DNA of 64,000 nt from Croceibacterium xixiisoli (GCF_009827305.1 NZ_WTYJ01000002.1:806001-870000), one strand, 5' to 3'; positions 49,128-59,322 are shown, counted from the stretch's first letter. The notes: a model not told the origin generated them from the sequence alone. Made by a program: numbers and translations.

Positions 49128-49138
49128 GGAATAATCTC

Positions 49139-49924
49139 TCAGCCGTGCAACAGACGCCGGGTGGCCTCGGTCACATCCTGTTCCCGCATTAGGCTTTCAC
49201 CGACCAGGAAGCAGCGCACCCCGGCAGCGGCCAGGCGCTGGCAATCCGCATGGCTGTTGATCCCGCTCTCGCTGACCAGCAACGCGCCTTCGGGCGCAAA
49301 TGGCAACAGCCGCTCGGTCGTGCCCAGATCGGTAACGAAGCGCTTGAGATCGCGATTGTTCACCCCGATCAGGCGCGATTTCAAGCGCGCAGCACGTTCC
49401 ATTTCGGCTTCATTGTGCACTTCGACCAGCACATCCATGCCGCGCTCGAAGGCGGCCGCCTCGATTTCTGCCATCAGCGTGTCGTCCAATGCGGCCACGA
49501 TGATCAGGATCGCATCGGCCCCGATCGATCGCGCTTCGGCCACCTGCCACGGATCGACCATGAAATCCTTCCGCAACACAGGCAGGGGGCAGGCCGCGCG
49601 CGCGGCAACCAGATAGTCCTCATGCCCCTGGAAATAGGGTGAATCGGTCAAGACGGACAGGCAGGCTGCCCCGCCGGCCGCATAGGATGCGGCATGATCG
49701 GCCGGGTGAAAGTCAGGCCTGATCAACCCTTTGGAAGGGGATGCTTTCTTGATTTCAGCGATCAGCCCGAACCCGTCGGCGCTGGCCCGGTTCAACGCAG
49801 CGTGAAAGCCGCGTGGCGCGGTCTGTGCCATGGCACGCGTGTCCAGGTCGGAAACAGATGCCGCCGTCTTGCGCGCGGCCACTTCGTCGCGCTTGGTGGC
49901 GCAGATTTCGCTCAGCTTGTCCAT
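49139..49924 (-). CDS. trpC: Indole-3-glycerol-phosphate synthase
   Basis: Tryptophan-pathway (beta/alpha)8 enzyme closing the indole ring. The 261-aa protein has the catalytic [24 protein letters not shown] and [12 protein letters not shown] segments. It is monofunctional (no TrpF fused). The 69-nt gap to trpD contains alternative hairpins that end 12 nt before its ATG. Confidence 0.97.
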   Translation of the reverse strand: MDKLSEICATKRDEVAARKTAASVSDLDTRAMAQTAPRGFHAALNRASADGFGLIAEIKKASPSKGLIRPDFHPADHAASYAAGGAACLSVLTDSPYFQGHEDYLVAARAACPLPVLRKDFMVDPWQVAEARSIGADAILIIVAALDDTLMAEIEAAAFERGMDVLVEVHNEAEMERAARLKSRLIGVNNRDLKRFVTDLGTTERLLPFAPEGALLVSESGINSHADCQRLAAAGVRCFLVGESLMREQDVTEATRRLLHG

Positions 49925-49936
49925 CTTTGCCCCATG

Positions 49937-49985
49937 CCGTCCGTCTCCGTCGAAGTCGAGAGCGGAAACGGACGGTCAACCGTCC
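49937..49985 (-). promoter_or_regulatory. Mutually exclusive hairpins in the trpD-trpC gap
   Basis: On the transcript, GGACGGT and ACCGTCC (49985-49970) form a 7-bp hairpin with a 2-nt loop. The second arm also belongs to a longer stem with 49949-49937 (13 bp, one mismatch, 13-nt loop). The two structures share an arm and cannot coexist. No T tract follows, so a transcription attenuator is unlikely; control of trpC translation or mRNA processing would fit. Confidence 0.45.
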
Positions 49986-49993
49986 TTCAGACG

Positions 49994-50986
49994 TCAACGA
50001 GTGACCGAAATCCAGCAATCAAGCAGAGTATTGGCCAGCCCCTTGTCGATCGTTTCGGCCGCTTCTTCCACGCCCTCGGCCCAGTCTTCCACCTCGCCGG
50101 CGATCAGCAGGGCAGCGGCGGCGTTGAACAGCACGGCATCGCGATAGGCGCCCCGCTCGCCCAGCAACAGTGCACGCAGCTGGGCGGCATTATGCGCCGG
50201 GTCTCCGCCACGGATTGCTTCGATCGGGGCGGGGCGCAGGCCGGCCTCGGGCGCGGATATGCGCGTCATCCGAACTTCGGTGCCGGTGATGTCGGCCACT
50301 TCATTGCCGCCAGCCAGGCTCAGCTCATCCAGCCCCTCATCGCCGGAAATGACAAAGGCCCGCTCGATGCCCAACCGGGCCAGCGCCTCGGCATAGATCG
50401 GCACATAGGCCGGACGGGCAATACCCACCAATTGGCGAGAAACGCCGGCCGGATTGGCCAGCGGGCCCATCAGGTTGAAAATGGTCCGCTGGGCCAGCTT
50501 CTTGCGGATCGGCATGATCCTGCCCATCGAAGGGTGATGCTTGCCTGCAAACAGGAAACCGATGCCCAGATCGCCCAGCGTCTGCTCGGCAGTCTCGGCG
50601 GCGCGATCCAGGTTCAGCCCCAGCGCTTCCAGCGTGTCGGCAGCGCCGGCCTTGGACGATGCCGCGCGATTGCCGTGTTTGGCCACGGGCACGCCGGCGG
50701 CAGCCACCACCAGGCTGACGGCGGTCGAAACATTCAGCGTGTGATGGCCGTCGCCGCCCGTGCCGCACACATCAATGGCATTGGCTGGAGCCGACACCGG
50801 CAACAGTCGCGCGCGCATGGCGCGGGCCGCCCCGGCGATTTCGGTGGCGGTTTCGCCACGGTTGGACAGGGCGACCAGAAAGGCGGCAATGTCCTCATCC
50901 GCCATTCCGCCGTCCAGCATTGCGCCGAAAGCGGCTTCCGCCTCGTCTTCCGTCAGCGGGTGTTCGACCGAAGGAAAGGCTTTCAC
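49994..50986 (-). CDS. trpD: Anthranilate phosphoribosyltransferase
   Basis: Transfers phosphoribose from PRPP to anthranilate. The 330-aa protein has [18 protein letters not shown] (PRPP loop) and [15 protein letters not shown]. The GTG start at 50986 overlaps the trpG TGA (GTGA); the longer frame to 51013 is less likely. Confidence 0.96.
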   Translation of the reverse strand: MKAFPSVEHPLTEDEAEAAFGAMLDGGMADEDIAAFLVALSNRGETATEIAGAARAMRARLLPVSAPANAIDVCGTGGDGHHTLNVSTAVSLVVAAAGVPVAKHGNRAASSKAGAADTLEALGLNLDRAAETAEQTLGDLGIGFLFAGKHHPSMGRIMPIRKKLAQRTIFNLMGPLANPAGVSRQLVGIARPAYVPIYAEALARLGIERAFVISGDEGLDELSLAGGNEVADITGTEVRMTRISAPEAGLRPAPIEAIRGGDPAHNAAQLRALLLGERGAYRDAVLFNAAAALLIAGEVEDWAEGVEEAAETIDKGLANTLLDCWISVTR

Positions 50987-51582
50987 GCCAGAGCCTTCGC
51001 TTTGATACCGCATATGGCGAGGAAATTCGCCAGCAGCGCATGGCCATGTTCGGTGGCGATGCTTTCCGGGTGGAACTGCACCCCATGGATCGGCAGTTCC
51101 CGATGGCGGAAGCCCATGGCGCAGGTACCGTCCAGCCCGGGGGTTTCACTCTCGGCGTTGACCACCAGGCTGTCGGGAATGTCGGTCACGATCAGCGAAT
51201 GATAACGCGTTGCGGTGAAGGGGCTGGGCAGGCCGGCAAACACACCGCTGCCGTCATGGGTAACCGGTGATGTCTTGCCATGCATCAGCCCGCCGCGCAC
51301 CACCTTCCCGCCAAAGAACTGGCCGATCGCCTGATGCCCCAGGCACACGCCCAGCAACGGGCGCCGCGCATCGGCGCAGGCCGCCACCAGATCCAGGCTG
51401 ATCCCGGCATCATCGGGCGTGCAGGGCCCGGGCGAAATCAGAAAGCCCTCGGCCCCGGATTCCAGCGCCTGTGCCGCAGTCAGCGCATCATTGCGCACCA
51501 CCTCCACATCGGCGCCCAGTTCCATCAGATAATGGACTAGGTTGAAGGTGAAGCTGTCGTAATTGTCGATGACGAGAATCAT
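50983..51582 (-). CDS. trpG: Anthranilate synthase glutaminase component
   Basis: Class I glutamine amidotransferase that feeds ammonia to TrpE. The 199-aa protein has the catalytic Cys in [10 protein letters not shown] and His/Glu in [13 protein letters not shown]. It may also serve as PabA, as in other bacteria with one such subunit. The start at 51582 ([11 protein letters not shown]) has AAGG upstream. It is separated from trpE by an inserted lipoprotein gene. Confidence 0.96.
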   Translation of the reverse strand: MILVIDNYDSFTFNLVHYLMELGADVEVVRNDALTAAQALESGAEGFLISPGPCTPDDAGISLDLVAACADARRPLLGVCLGHQAIGQFFGGKVVRGGLMHGKTSPVTHDGSGVFAGLPSPFTATRYHSLIVTDIPDSLVVNAESETPGLDGTCAMGFRHRELPIHGVQFHPESIATEHGHALLANFLAICGIKAKALA

Positions 51583-51637
51583 GGCTGGCCTTATCCAGAA
51601 CGGCTTCAATCCGATAATTCGGACCGGAAATTTTGAA

Positions 51638-52420
51638 CTAGGGCGCTGTCGCCCGGTTTTCCACTATGATCAAGGGGCCAAGCACGGCGCCCACATCCAT
51701 GCGATCGCGCGCCGGGTCCCACAATTGCGAAACGCTGCCATCCAGGAACAGGGCATTGGGGGTTTTCAACTCGCCGCGGAAAAAACGGGCAAATTTGCCG
51801 AAGCTGACCGGTTGATCACTGATCACGAAATGCGCGCGCCCATCTGCCCCCACACCCACGCCGTTGCGCAGCTTGCGGGATTCGCCATCGGCATCGAACC
51901 CGGAATGCAGCGTTCCATCGATCACCAGCATCGGTCCGGACTGCGTGGCGAATTCCGGCCGCTTGCTGATTTTGGCATAGAAGCTTTCGCTATCCAGCAC
52001 CTGCCATTTCGATCCCGTGCCGAAGAACACGCCGTTGGGTTTCAGATGGAAATTGCCCGGTCCTTCTGCCCGGTTCAGCTTGTGCAGCCGATCACCCTGT
52101 TCCACGAAATAGCCGATCGGTTGCCCAGCTTCATCATACATCCCGCCATTCATCGCAAAGGCCACGACAGGCGCATCAGCGGGCCGGGCGGCGGCGTAGG
52201 CGGCCAGGCTGCGATAGGGCTTGCCCTCGCCATCGGCCAGGACGGTGAACACCGTGTGTCGCTTGGGGTCGGCCACGCAATGGGTCAGGGCAGTGCCTTC
52301 GAAAGCGATCGTTTCGCAGACCGACCCGGTTTCCGCGATTGCTTCGGGCTGGCCTTCAGAAACTCCGCCGCACCCCGCCAACAACAGCACGGCCGCCAAC
52401 AGCCCGACACGCCCACCCAT
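51638..52420 (-). CDS. Phosphodiester glycosidase-family lipoprotein
   Basis: 260-aa lipoprotein (LLLAGC lipobox near residue 15) with the features of the phosphodiester glycosidase/NAGPA-like family: [36 protein letters not shown] and [12 protein letters not shown]. Related proteins cleave or bind phosphodiester-linked sugars at the cell surface. It lies between trpE and trpG, where the trp operon is normally continuous, with 92 and 55 nt gaps. It has no evident link to tryptophan synthesis. The ATG at 52420 was chosen for the signal peptide. Confidence 0.82.
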   Translation of the reverse strand: MGGRVGLLAAVLLLAGCGGVSEGQPEAIAETGSVCETIAFEGTALTHCVADPKRHTVFTVLADGEGKPYRSLAAYAAARPADAPVVAFAMNGGMYDEAGQPIGYFVEQGDRLHKLNRAEGPGNFHLKPNGVFFGTGSKWQVLDSESFYAKISKRPEFATQSGPMLVIDGTLHSGFDADGESRKLRNGVGVGADGRAHFVISDQPVSFGKFARFFRGELKTPNALFLDGSVSQLWDPARDRMDVGAVLGPLIIVENRATAP

Positions 52421-52512
52421 AATCCGTGCGCCGCGCCTCGCCCAGCGAGGCTGCGCCAGGGTTACACCTGTCAGAGTGTCGTCGAAATCCAGCCTGTCCG
52501 TGTCTCTGGCAA

Positions 52513-54042
52513 TTATTGCCCGAACTCCGCCTCTCCGGCGACGCGGGCAGCCTCGCGTGCAGCTGCCACCAGGGCGCTGGCCTTGGCGCGGCATTCGCGG
52601 GATTCATAATCCGGGTCGCTGTCAGCCACGATGCCGGCGCCGGCCTGCACATGCATGGTGCCGTCCTTGATCACCGCCGTCCGCAACACGATGCAACTGT
52701 CGACCGATCCATCGGGGGCGAAATAGCCGACGCCGCCGGCGTAGGGCCCGCGTGTTTCCGGCTCCAGCCCGGCGATGATCTCGCAGGCACGAATCTTGGG
52801 CGCACCCGACACGGTCCCGGCGGGGAAGCCGGCGAACAGCGCATCCAGAGCATCCTTGCCGTCTGCCAACTGGCCAACGACATTGCTGACGATGTGCATC
52901 ACATGGCTGTAGCGCTCGATGGTGTAGCTGGCGGTGATCCGCACGCTGCCCGCGCTGGCCACGCGGCCCACATCATTGCGACCCAGGTCCAGCAGCATCA
53001 GATGTTCGGCCCGTTCCTTGGGGTCGGCCAACAGGCTTTCCTCAGCCGCCTGGTCTTCCTCGGCATTGGCTCCGCGCGGGCGGGTGCCGGCGATCGGGCG
53101 GATGGTCACCTCGCCATCACGCACGCGGACCAGGATTTCGGGGCTCGATCCAACCACGGCAAAGCCCGGCAGGTCGAGGAAATAGAGGAACGGCGAAGGG
53201 TTCACCCGGCGCAGCGCGCGATAGAGCGCGAAGGGGGGCAGGGGGAAGGGGCAGGTAAAGCGCTGCGCCAGCACCACCTGGAAGATGTCGCCGGCAGCGA
53301 TATATTCCTTCGCCTGCAGCACCATCTTCTCGTAATCGGCAGACGCCATTACCGGGTTCAGCGCCATGTCCGGCAGGTCGGTCGCACGCACGGCGGGCGG
53401 GGCGGCCTGGGCCAGCCTGCGCAACACATCGTCGATCCGTTCACCAGCCTGTTCGACGGCGCGTTCCGGGTGGGTTTCGCCGGCCCACAACGGCGCGATG
53501 CAAAACAGCTCGTCACTCAGCCGGTCGAACACCAGCAGAATGGTCGGCCGGGCAAACAGCATGTCAGGCAGCGCCAGATCGCTCTGCGGCGCCCGCGGCA
53601 GCTTTTCGACGAGGCCGATCGTCTCATAGCCGAAATAACCGACCAGGCAGGCGAGCGCAGAGGGCAGGGCGGCCGGCACATCGATGCGGCAGGCCTCAGC
53701 CAGCGCGCGCAGTTCGGCCAGGCTGTTGCCCGGCAGGGGCGAGAAAGCGTCCCGGTCATCGCGCCAGTGCGGATTGACCTCTGCCGTGGTGCCCGTAGCG
53801 CGGAACAGCAAATCGGGGTCGAGACCCAGCAGGCTGTATCGGCCGCGAATTTCTCCGCCTTCAACCGATTCAAGCAGGAAGTCACCCCGTCCCGGGACGA
53901 TCAGCTTCAACGCTGCGCCCACGGGGGTTTCGGTGTCGGCCACCAGCTTGCGCCAGACCAGCGCGGATTTGCCCGCAGTCAGATCGGCAATGGCACTGGC
54001 GGTGTTTTCAGGCAGGGGACCGGACAGGGTACTGTTCCTCAA
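52513..54042 (-). CDS. trpE: Anthranilate synthase component I
   Basis: Chorismate-utilising subunit of anthranilate synthase. The 509-aa protein has LLESVEGG near residue 55 (the feedback-site motif of TrpE), GDIFQVVLAQRF, RPIAGTRPRG, DLGRNDVGRV and GTVSGAPK. The only start before the conserved N-terminus is TTG at 54042, whose bases overlap the ppiD TGA (TTGA). Because trpE is coupled to ppiD there is no room for a trp leader peptide. Confidence 0.95.
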   Translation of the reverse strand: MRNSTLSGPLPENTASAIADLTAGKSALVWRKLVADTETPVGAALKLIVPGRGDFLLESVEGGEIRGRYSLLGLDPDLLFRATGTTAEVNPHWRDDRDAFSPLPGNSLAELRALAEACRIDVPAALPSALACLVGYFGYETIGLVEKLPRAPQSDLALPDMLFARPTILLVFDRLSDELFCIAPLWAGETHPERAVEQAGERIDDVLRRLAQAAPPAVRATDLPDMALNPVMASADYEKMVLQAKEYIAAGDIFQVVLAQRFTCPFPLPPFALYRALRRVNPSPFLYFLDLPGFAVVGSSPEILVRVRDGEVTIRPIAGTRPRGANAEEDQAAEESLLADPKERAEHLMLLDLGRNDVGRVASAGSVRITASYTIERYSHVMHIVSNVVGQLADGKDALDALFAGFPAGTVSGAPKIRACEIIAGLEPETRGPYAGGVGYFAPDGSVDSCIVLRTAVIKDGTMHVQAGAGIVADSDPDYESRECRAKASALVAAAREAARVAGEAEFGQ

Positions 54043-55973
54043 TTCGTCTCGCCGGCCAGGGTGGCGCGGACGGCGTCGATGCCACTCTGGTTACGTTCGG
54101 AACCCACGGCCCTTTCGGCGGCGCGGATAAACTGGGCGACATATTCCTCGCCCGTGCTCGCACCAAGCTGCTGCACGGTCGCCAGCACGATGGGATCTTC
54201 AGGCTTGATCGCCGGGGCATTGATCTTGTCGACCTGGATAACGAACCAGGCATTGCGGTTCTGCGCTTCCAGCCGCTTTTCCGTGCCTTCGGCCATGCTG
54301 AAGAACAGCGCCAGCGGCGCGGGGACCTGGCCCCGCTGGGCCAGCTGCTCCCGGTTCACATTCAGCTGTTCGACGGCTGGCAGCGTGCGGTTTTCCGCCT
54401 TCACGGCATCGGCCAGACTGGAGCCATCGGCGATCCGCTTCAACACGCGGTCGGCGGCGGCCTTGGCGGCTGCCGAACCCTGATCGCGCCGCCACAGGGC
54501 GATCACGTCTTCGCGGATTTCCGCCAGCGGTGCGGCGGAGGAATTGGTGACAGAGGCAACGTCGTAAATCAGGAAGGCCTGACCCTGCACCAGTTCTGCC
54601 AGCTGGGGCTGGCCTTCATCGGCGGCGAATGCAGATGCGAGCACCGGCCCCAGCACCTGAGGCACGGTTTCGGTCGGCTTGCCATACACGCGGCCATTGG
54701 CGGTCACCGGCTCGGTCGTGGTGATCGTCAGGTTCAGTTCCTTCGCCACGTCGGACAGGTTGCGCCCTTCTTCGAACTCGCCGTCGATGCGGGCGGTCAG
54801 TTCCGTCAGTGCGGTCTGGCGCTGTTCGGCGCTCAGCGCGGTGACAATCTCTTCGCGAACGGATGCCAGCGGGCGCTCGGCGCGCTGTTCGATGGCATCG
54901 ACACGCAGCACGTACCAGCCCAGCGGGCCGCGGGCGGGTGCGGAAACCTTGCCCTGCGCGGTGGCAAAGCCGGCCTGTGCGACGGCGGCGGAGGTGCTGG
55001 TCGTCAGCTGCGCCCGGCTGGAGGGGGCGATCGCTGCAACAGCCAGGCCCTTTTCACGGGCGGCCTGTTCCAGCGACTTGCCGCCATTCAACTCGGCGAC
55101 GATGGCCTTTGCGGCCGCTTCGGTCAGCAGCACCAGCTGGCCGAAACGACGGTTTTCCACGGCGGCGTATTGCGCGCTGTCGCGGCGATAGCGTGCCTCG
55201 ATCTGCGCGTCGGTCGGGGCGGGCAGGTTCTTCAGCGCATCGGCGCCGAAAGCGGCAAAGCGAATCACCCGGCGCTCAGGGCGGATGAAACTGCTGGTCT
55301 TGTCCTTGTAGTATGCCTGGATTTCCGCATCGCTCGGCGCGCGGGTCGGGGCATAGGATGTCGCCGGGAAGGTCGCGATCTGGCCCTGGCGCTGTTCGCG
55401 CAGCAGCGATGCATATTGCTGGGCAACGCTCCGCGGCACGGTGGCCGACTGTGCCACCGGCGTCAGCAATTGCTGGGCCAGCAGTCCGATGGCGAGGTCG
55501 TCACGCACTGCCGCTTCGGTCAGGCGGCGCTCGGCCAGCAGGCTGCGGAATGCATTGGCATCGAACTTGCCATCCGCACCCTGGAACTGCGGAATCTGCA
55601 GCAACTCGCTATCCACCAACCTGTTGCTGGCGCGCAGGCCGATCGAACGGGCAAATTCGGCAATCGCGGTGCGGCTGATCAGCTGATCGACCACATTATC
55701 CAGACCGCCGCTGCCGATGAAGCCCTGCATCGTTGCAGTGGGGTCCTGCTGGCGAACCTGTTCGAGCGCATTGTTGGCGCTGGTCGTCAGATCGCCGGTG
55801 GACAGCTTGCGCTTGCCGACAACCGCCACCTGTTCGCCACCCGAAACACCGCCGAGTATGGAATTGCCGGAAATGTCGCCGGCCGCAAAGGCGATGCCAA
55901 TCACCCCGACGAAGCCGAGCATGAAAATAATGCCAAACTTCGAACTGAAGAAGCTGCGGAACATCTGGATCAT
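54039..55973 (-). CDS. ppiD: PpiD/SurA-type periplasmic peptidyl-prolyl isomerase
   Basis: 644-aa membrane-anchored folding factor. A TM helix at about 13-31 anchors a periplasmic region with a SurA_N-like chaperone part (about 45-200), a parvulin-like region around 265-375 (VENRRFGQLVLLTEAAA to GPLGWYVLRVDAI), and a C-terminal chaperone-like domain. The parvulin part may be catalytically weak, as in E. coli PpiD. It is the first gene of the ppiD-trpE string; the divergent tpiA starts 214 nt away. Confidence 0.9.
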   Translation of the reverse strand: MIQMFRSFFSSKFGIIFMLGFVGVIGIAFAAGDISGNSILGGVSGGEQVAVVGKRKLSTGDLTTSANNALEQVRQQDPTATMQGFIGSGGLDNVVDQLISRTAIAEFARSIGLRASNRLVDSELLQIPQFQGADGKFDANAFRSLLAERRLTEAAVRDDLAIGLLAQQLLTPVAQSATVPRSVAQQYASLLREQRQGQIATFPATSYAPTRAPSDAEIQAYYKDKTSSFIRPERRVIRFAAFGADALKNLPAPTDAQIEARYRRDSAQYAAVENRRFGQLVLLTEAAAKAIVAELNGGKSLEQAAREKGLAVAAIAPSSRAQLTTSTSAAVAQAGFATAQGKVSAPARGPLGWYVLRVDAIEQRAERPLASVREEIVTALSAEQRQTALTELTARIDGEFEEGRNLSDVAKELNLTITTTEPVTANGRVYGKPTETVPQVLGPVLASAFAADEGQPQLAELVQGQAFLIYDVASVTNSSAAPLAEIREDVIALWRRDQGSAAAKAAADRVLKRIADGSSLADAVKAENRTLPAVEQLNVNREQLAQRGQVPAPLALFFSMAEGTEKRLEAQNRNAWFVIQVDKINAPAIKPEDPIVLATVQQLGASTGEEYVAQFIRAAERAVGSERNQSGIDAVRATLAGETN

Positions 55974-56187
55974 GAGCGGGCTTTTCGTCGTAATGTCATG
56001 GGGGGCGGGTTGGATCCGCCGGATTGGGCCTGCGCTTTATCCGTCATGCGTCCGCGCCGCAACAGTGCAGGCAACATACCATCGCGGGAAAAAACCGGCT
56101 TTGACATCGATGCCCCCGCAGATTAGCGGGCATGCACTTTTTGCCTCAACCGAGGCCCGTGATCGTTAGCGAATTTCGAGGATATAC

Positions 56188-56946
56188 ATGGCCCAGCGCC
56201 CTTACATTGTAGGCAATTGGAAGATGCACGGCACCCGTGCCATGCTGTCTGAAGCACGTGCCATTGACCGTGCGGCAGAACGACTGCTGAAGGCTGAAGT
56301 GGCCCTTGCTCCGCCGTTCACCCTGATCCACGCGACCCGTCACGAAGCCGGGCTGATCGGCGTCGGTGCGCAGGATTGCCATATTGCCGAAGGCGGCGCT
56401 CACACCGGTGATATTTCGGCCGCGATGATCAAGGATGCCGGCGGCAGCTTCGTCATCGTCGGCCACAGCGAACGCCGCGCCGATCACGGCGAAAGCGATG
56501 CCGTGGTGAAGGCCAAGGCCGATGCTGCGCTCGCCGTTGGTCTGGCCGTGATCGTGTGCGTCGGCGAAACCGAAGCACAGCGCGATGCCGGCACTCACGA
56601 AGCCGTGGTCGCAGCCCAGATCGAAGGCTCGCTGCCGCTGGGCGATGCCGTCGTCGACAAGGTGACCGTGGCCTATGAACCGGTCTGGGCGATCGGCACC
56701 GGCCGCACCCCCACGGTTGACGATGTGGCCGCCATGCATCGCTCGATCCGCGCCAAGCTCGTGGAAATCTACGGCCCGGCCGGCGGCCAGGTTCGGATCC
56801 TCTACGGCGGCTCGGTGAATGCCGGCAATGCGGCAGAATTGCTCGCGGCTGACGAAGTCGGCGGCGCACTGGTCGGCGGAGCCAGCCTCACGGCGGAAAA
56901 ATTCCTCGGCATCATCGCTGCGGCTGCGGATGTGGCCAAGGGCTGA
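56188..56946 (+). CDS. tpiA: Triosephosphate isomerase
   Basis: Glycolytic/gluconeogenic (beta/alpha)8 isomerase. The 252-aa protein has the catalytic Lys in NWKMHG, His in GHSERR and Glu in AYEPVWAIGTG, with the phosphate loop YGGSVN. CGAGGA precedes the ATG. Followed by a double hairpin terminator. Confidence 0.97.
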   Translation: MAQRPYIVGNWKMHGTRAMLSEARAIDRAAERLLKAEVALAPPFTLIHATRHEAGLIGVGAQDCHIAEGGAHTGDISAAMIKDAGGSFVIVGHSERRADHGESDAVVKAKADAALAVGLAVIVCVGETEAQRDAGTHEAVVAAQIEGSLPLGDAVVDKVTVAYEPVWAIGTGRTPTVDDVAAMHRSIRAKLVEIYGPAGGQVRILYGGSVNAGNAAELLAADEVGGALVGGASLTAEKFLGIIAAAADVAKG

Positions 56947-56955
56947 TCCCGCGCG

Positions 56956-57020
56956 GGCCGGGGCATCCCCGGCCTTGCCGATTTCGCCGCGCATGCCTAG
57001 ATGCGCGGCGTCTCCTTTTT
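56956..57020 (+). terminator. Tandem hairpin terminator after tpiA
   Basis: A GGCCGGGG/CCCCGGCC hairpin (56956-56974) is followed by a perfect 10-bp stem CGCCGCGCAT (56985-57010, loop GCCTAG) and TCTCCTTTTT. The second hairpin is a good intrinsic terminator; it leaves only 25 nt before secG, so secG needs read-through or a promoter inside this stretch. Confidence 0.82.
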
Positions 57021-57045
57021 CTGGCCGTAGTTTCTGGAACGATCC

Positions 57046-57468
57046 ATGTCGCTTTTCTATTTTCTGACCGTGCTGCAGGCGATCGTCGCCGCCGCCTTGG
57101 TCGGCGTGATCCTCATGCAGCGTTCCGAAGGTGGTGGCCTTGGCGTCGGCGGTGGCGGCAGTCCTGGCGGTCTGATGTCGGCCCGTGGCGCAGCGGATTT
57201 TCTGACCCGCACGACCAAGTGGCTGGCGGTGGCTTTCGTCGTTCTGGCAATCATGCTGGCAGCGGTTGCCGTTAACAGCACCTCCGGCCGCGAACTCGAC
57301 GATTCGCTCAATCGCAATGTGGCCCCGGTGCAGCAGGATCCGCTTGCGCCGGCCAGTGCTTCGCCTGCGCCTGGCGCACCGGCGCCTACCGCGCCGGCCG
57401 GGGAAGCTGCCCCCGCAACGCAGGTCAGCCCGGCTACGGGTGACCCGCTGGCGGATGTGGCGCAGTAA
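57046..57468 (+). CDS. secG: Preprotein translocase subunit SecG
   Basis: Small SecYEG subunit with two TM helices (about 4-22 and 61-82) flanking the conserved loop ILMQRSEGGGLG and the GGGGSPGG stretch. At 140 aa it has an extended Ala/Pro-rich C-terminal tail (about 45 residues), common in alphaproteobacteria. It follows tpiA and precedes pyrG, a familiar order. Confidence 0.95.
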   Translation: MSLFYFLTVLQAIVAAALVGVILMQRSEGGGLGVGGGGSPGGLMSARGAADFLTRTTKWLAVAFVVLAIMLAAVAVNSTSGRELDDSLNRNVAPVQQDPLAPASASPAPGAPAPTAPAGEAAPATQVSPATGDPLADVAQ

Positions 57469-57478
57469 CATGCGCTGC

Positions 57479-57500
57479 GGCCGAACCGGGCGGTTCGGCC
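57479..57500 (+). promoter_or_regulatory. Hairpin after secG
   Basis: Perfect 9-bp stem GGCCGAACC/GGTTCGGCC with a 4-nt loop, starting 11 nt past the secG stop. No T tract follows, so it may be a weak terminator, an RNA-stability element or part of the pyrG leader. Confidence 0.5.
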
Positions 57501-57524
57501 ACAATTCGACAATATGTGAAAACA

Positions 57525-57554
57525 GACAGGTTCGGTGCTTGCGCCGAATCTGTC
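57525..57554 (+). promoter_or_regulatory. Hairpin in the pyrG leader
   Basis: An 11-bp stem (GACAGGTTCGG with CCGAATCTGTC, one G-U pair) and an 8-nt loop, ending 23 nt before the pyrG ATG. It could influence pyrG translation or stability; no known pyrimidine riboregulator is recognised. Confidence 0.45.
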
Positions 57555-57577
57555 GTGTGGCTTAAGGCGCGGTTCCC

Positions 57578-59212
57578 ATGGCGCGGTACATTTTTATCAC
57601 CGGCGGCGTGGTCTCGTCGCTCGGCAAAGGGCTGATGGCGGCAAGCCTGGCGGCTCTGCTTCAGGCACGCGGATACAAGGTCCGCATTCGCAAATTCGAC
57701 CCCTATCTCAATGTCGATCCAGGCACTATGAGCCCGTATCAGCATGGCGAGGTGTATGTCACCGATGACGGGGCCGAAACCGATCTCGATCTTGGCCATT
57801 ACGAGCGCTTCACGGGCGTTTCGGCACGGCAGAGCGACAATGTCACGTCCGGCCGGATCTATCAGCAGATCATCGCTCGTGAACGGCGTGGCGATTACCT
57901 CGGCGCGACGGTGCAGGTCATTCCGCACGTCACCGATGCGATCAAGCAGTTCGCCTTGGCCGAAGCATCCGATCTCGATTTCGTGCTCTGCGAAATCGGC
58001 GGCACTGTCGGCGACATCGAAAGCCTGCCCTTCATCGAAGCAATCCGTCAGCTGCGCAACGATCTGCCGCGCGATCAAACCGCGCTGATCCATGTGACGC
58101 TGGTTCCCTATATTTCCGCTGCCGGCGAACTGAAGACAAAGCCGACGCAGCACTCCGTCCGCGAACTCACCAGCCTGGGCGTGCAGCCCGATCTGCTGCT
58201 GTGCCGCTGCGAACAGCCGCTGCCCGACAATGAACGCGCCAAGATCGCGCTGTTCTGCAATGTCCGGAAAGAGGCGGTGATCCCTGCGCTCGACGCCTCC
58301 AGTATCTATGCCGTGCCTTCGCAATACCATGCCGAAGGGCTCGATCATGAAGTGCTGCGTCACTTTGGCCTCGTTGCCCCACTGCCGGAAATGGCGCGCT
58401 GGGACGATATTCTCGATCGCTACGAAAACCCCGAAGGCGAAGTGACCATCGGCGTGGTCGGCAAATATGTCGGCCTCCAGGATGCCTACAAATCGCTGAA
58501 CGAAGCGCTTGTTCATGGCGGCATGGCCAACCGCGTGAAGGTCAAGATCCGCTGGCTCGATGCCGAACTGTTCGAACAGGGCGACGCGGAAATCGCCGCC
58601 CAGCTTGAACCGATGCACGGTATTCTGGTGCCGGGCGGGTTCGGTGAACGCGGTTCGGAAGGCAAGATTGCCAGCGTCCGCTTCGCGCGCGAACGCAATG
58701 TGCCGTTCTTCGGCATTTGCCTGGGCATGCAGATGGCCTGCATAGAAGGCGCACGGAACACCGCCGGCATTGCCGCAGCCTCCTCCACCGAATTCGGCCC
58801 CACGGCCGAACCTGTGGTCGGTATCATCACCGAATGGATGGGCAAGGAAGGGCTCGAACAGCGCAGCGATCAGGGGGACAAGGGCGGCACCATGCGGCTC
58901 GGTGCGTTCGAGGCGCGTCTCTCGGGCAACAGCCATGTCTCCGCCATCTACGGTGGGGCCACGGCGATCTCGGAACGCCACCGTCACCGTTACGAAGTGA
59001 ACGTCTCCTATCGCGACGCGCTGGAACAGGGCGGTCTGGTCTTCTCCGGCATGTCGCCTGACGGCCTGTTGCCCGAAATCGTCGAGCGGCCCGATCATCC
59101 CTGGTTTGTCGGCGTGCAGTTCCATCCGGAGTTGAAGAGCAAGCCCTTCGATCCGCATCCGCTGTTCGCCGGCTTCATCGCCGCTGCCGTACAGCAGGCG
59201 CGCCTCGTCTGA
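57578..59212 (+). CDS. pyrG: CTP synthase
   Basis: Makes CTP from UTP with glutamine as nitrogen donor. The 544-aa protein has the synthetase domain start [13 protein letters not shown], the [13 protein letters not shown] segment and the glutaminase domain with Cys in GICLGMQMA and His-Glu in VQFHPELKS. Normal family length. Followed by a terminator shared with the convergent hsp20 gene. Confidence 0.98.
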   Translation: MARYIFITGGVVSSLGKGLMAASLAALLQARGYKVRIRKFDPYLNVDPGTMSPYQHGEVYVTDDGAETDLDLGHYERFTGVSARQSDNVTSGRIYQQIIARERRGDYLGATVQVIPHVTDAIKQFALAEASDLDFVLCEIGGTVGDIESLPFIEAIRQLRNDLPRDQTALIHVTLVPYISAAGELKTKPTQHSVRELTSLGVQPDLLLCRCEQPLPDNERAKIALFCNVRKEAVIPALDASSIYAVPSQYHAEGLDHEVLRHFGLVAPLPEMARWDDILDRYENPEGEVTIGVVGKYVGLQDAYKSLNEALVHGGMANRVKVKIRWLDAELFEQGDAEIAAQLEPMHGILVPGGFGERGSEGKIASVRFARERNVPFFGICLGMQMACIEGARNTAGIAAASSTEFGPTAEPVVGIITEWMGKEGLEQRSDQGDKGGTMRLGAFEARLSGNSHVSAIYGGATAISERHRHRYEVNVSYRDALEQGGLVFSGMSPDGLLPEIVERPDHPWFVGVQFHPELKSKPFDPHPLFAGFIAAAVQQARLV

Positions 59213-59219
59213 TCACCCG

Positions 59220-59247
59220 AAAAGGCCGGCGACAACGTCGGCCTTTT
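59220..59247. terminator. Terminator after pyrG
   Basis: A 12-bp stem (AAAAGGCCGGCG with one G-U pair) and ACAA loop, ending in TTTT on the plus strand and also bearing a T run on the minus strand. It ends pyrG and may back up the hsp20 terminator. Confidence 0.82.
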
Positions 59248-59266
59248 CTTGCCCGCCGCGCATATG

Positions 59267-59297
59267 AAAACGGGGCGGAGCTTGTGGCTCCACCCCG
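59267..59297 (-). terminator. Terminator after hsp20
   Basis: On the minus strand CGGGG-N-GGAG pairs with CTCC-N-CCCCG around a 7-nt loop and is followed by TTTT. It lies 26 nt past the hsp20 stop. Confidence 0.75.
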
Positions 59298-59322
59298 CGC
59301 AATTGTTCCGCTGACAATCAGA

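Noticed and set aside
49994-54042. Tryptophan attenuator with leader peptide before trpE
   Set aside because: trpE starts on the ppiD stop codon, leaving no leader; no Trp-rich short frame is seen upstream.
52426-54483. Plus-strand open frame of about 680 codons opposite trpE
   Set aside because: Shadow of trpE and ppiD; no recognisable domain.
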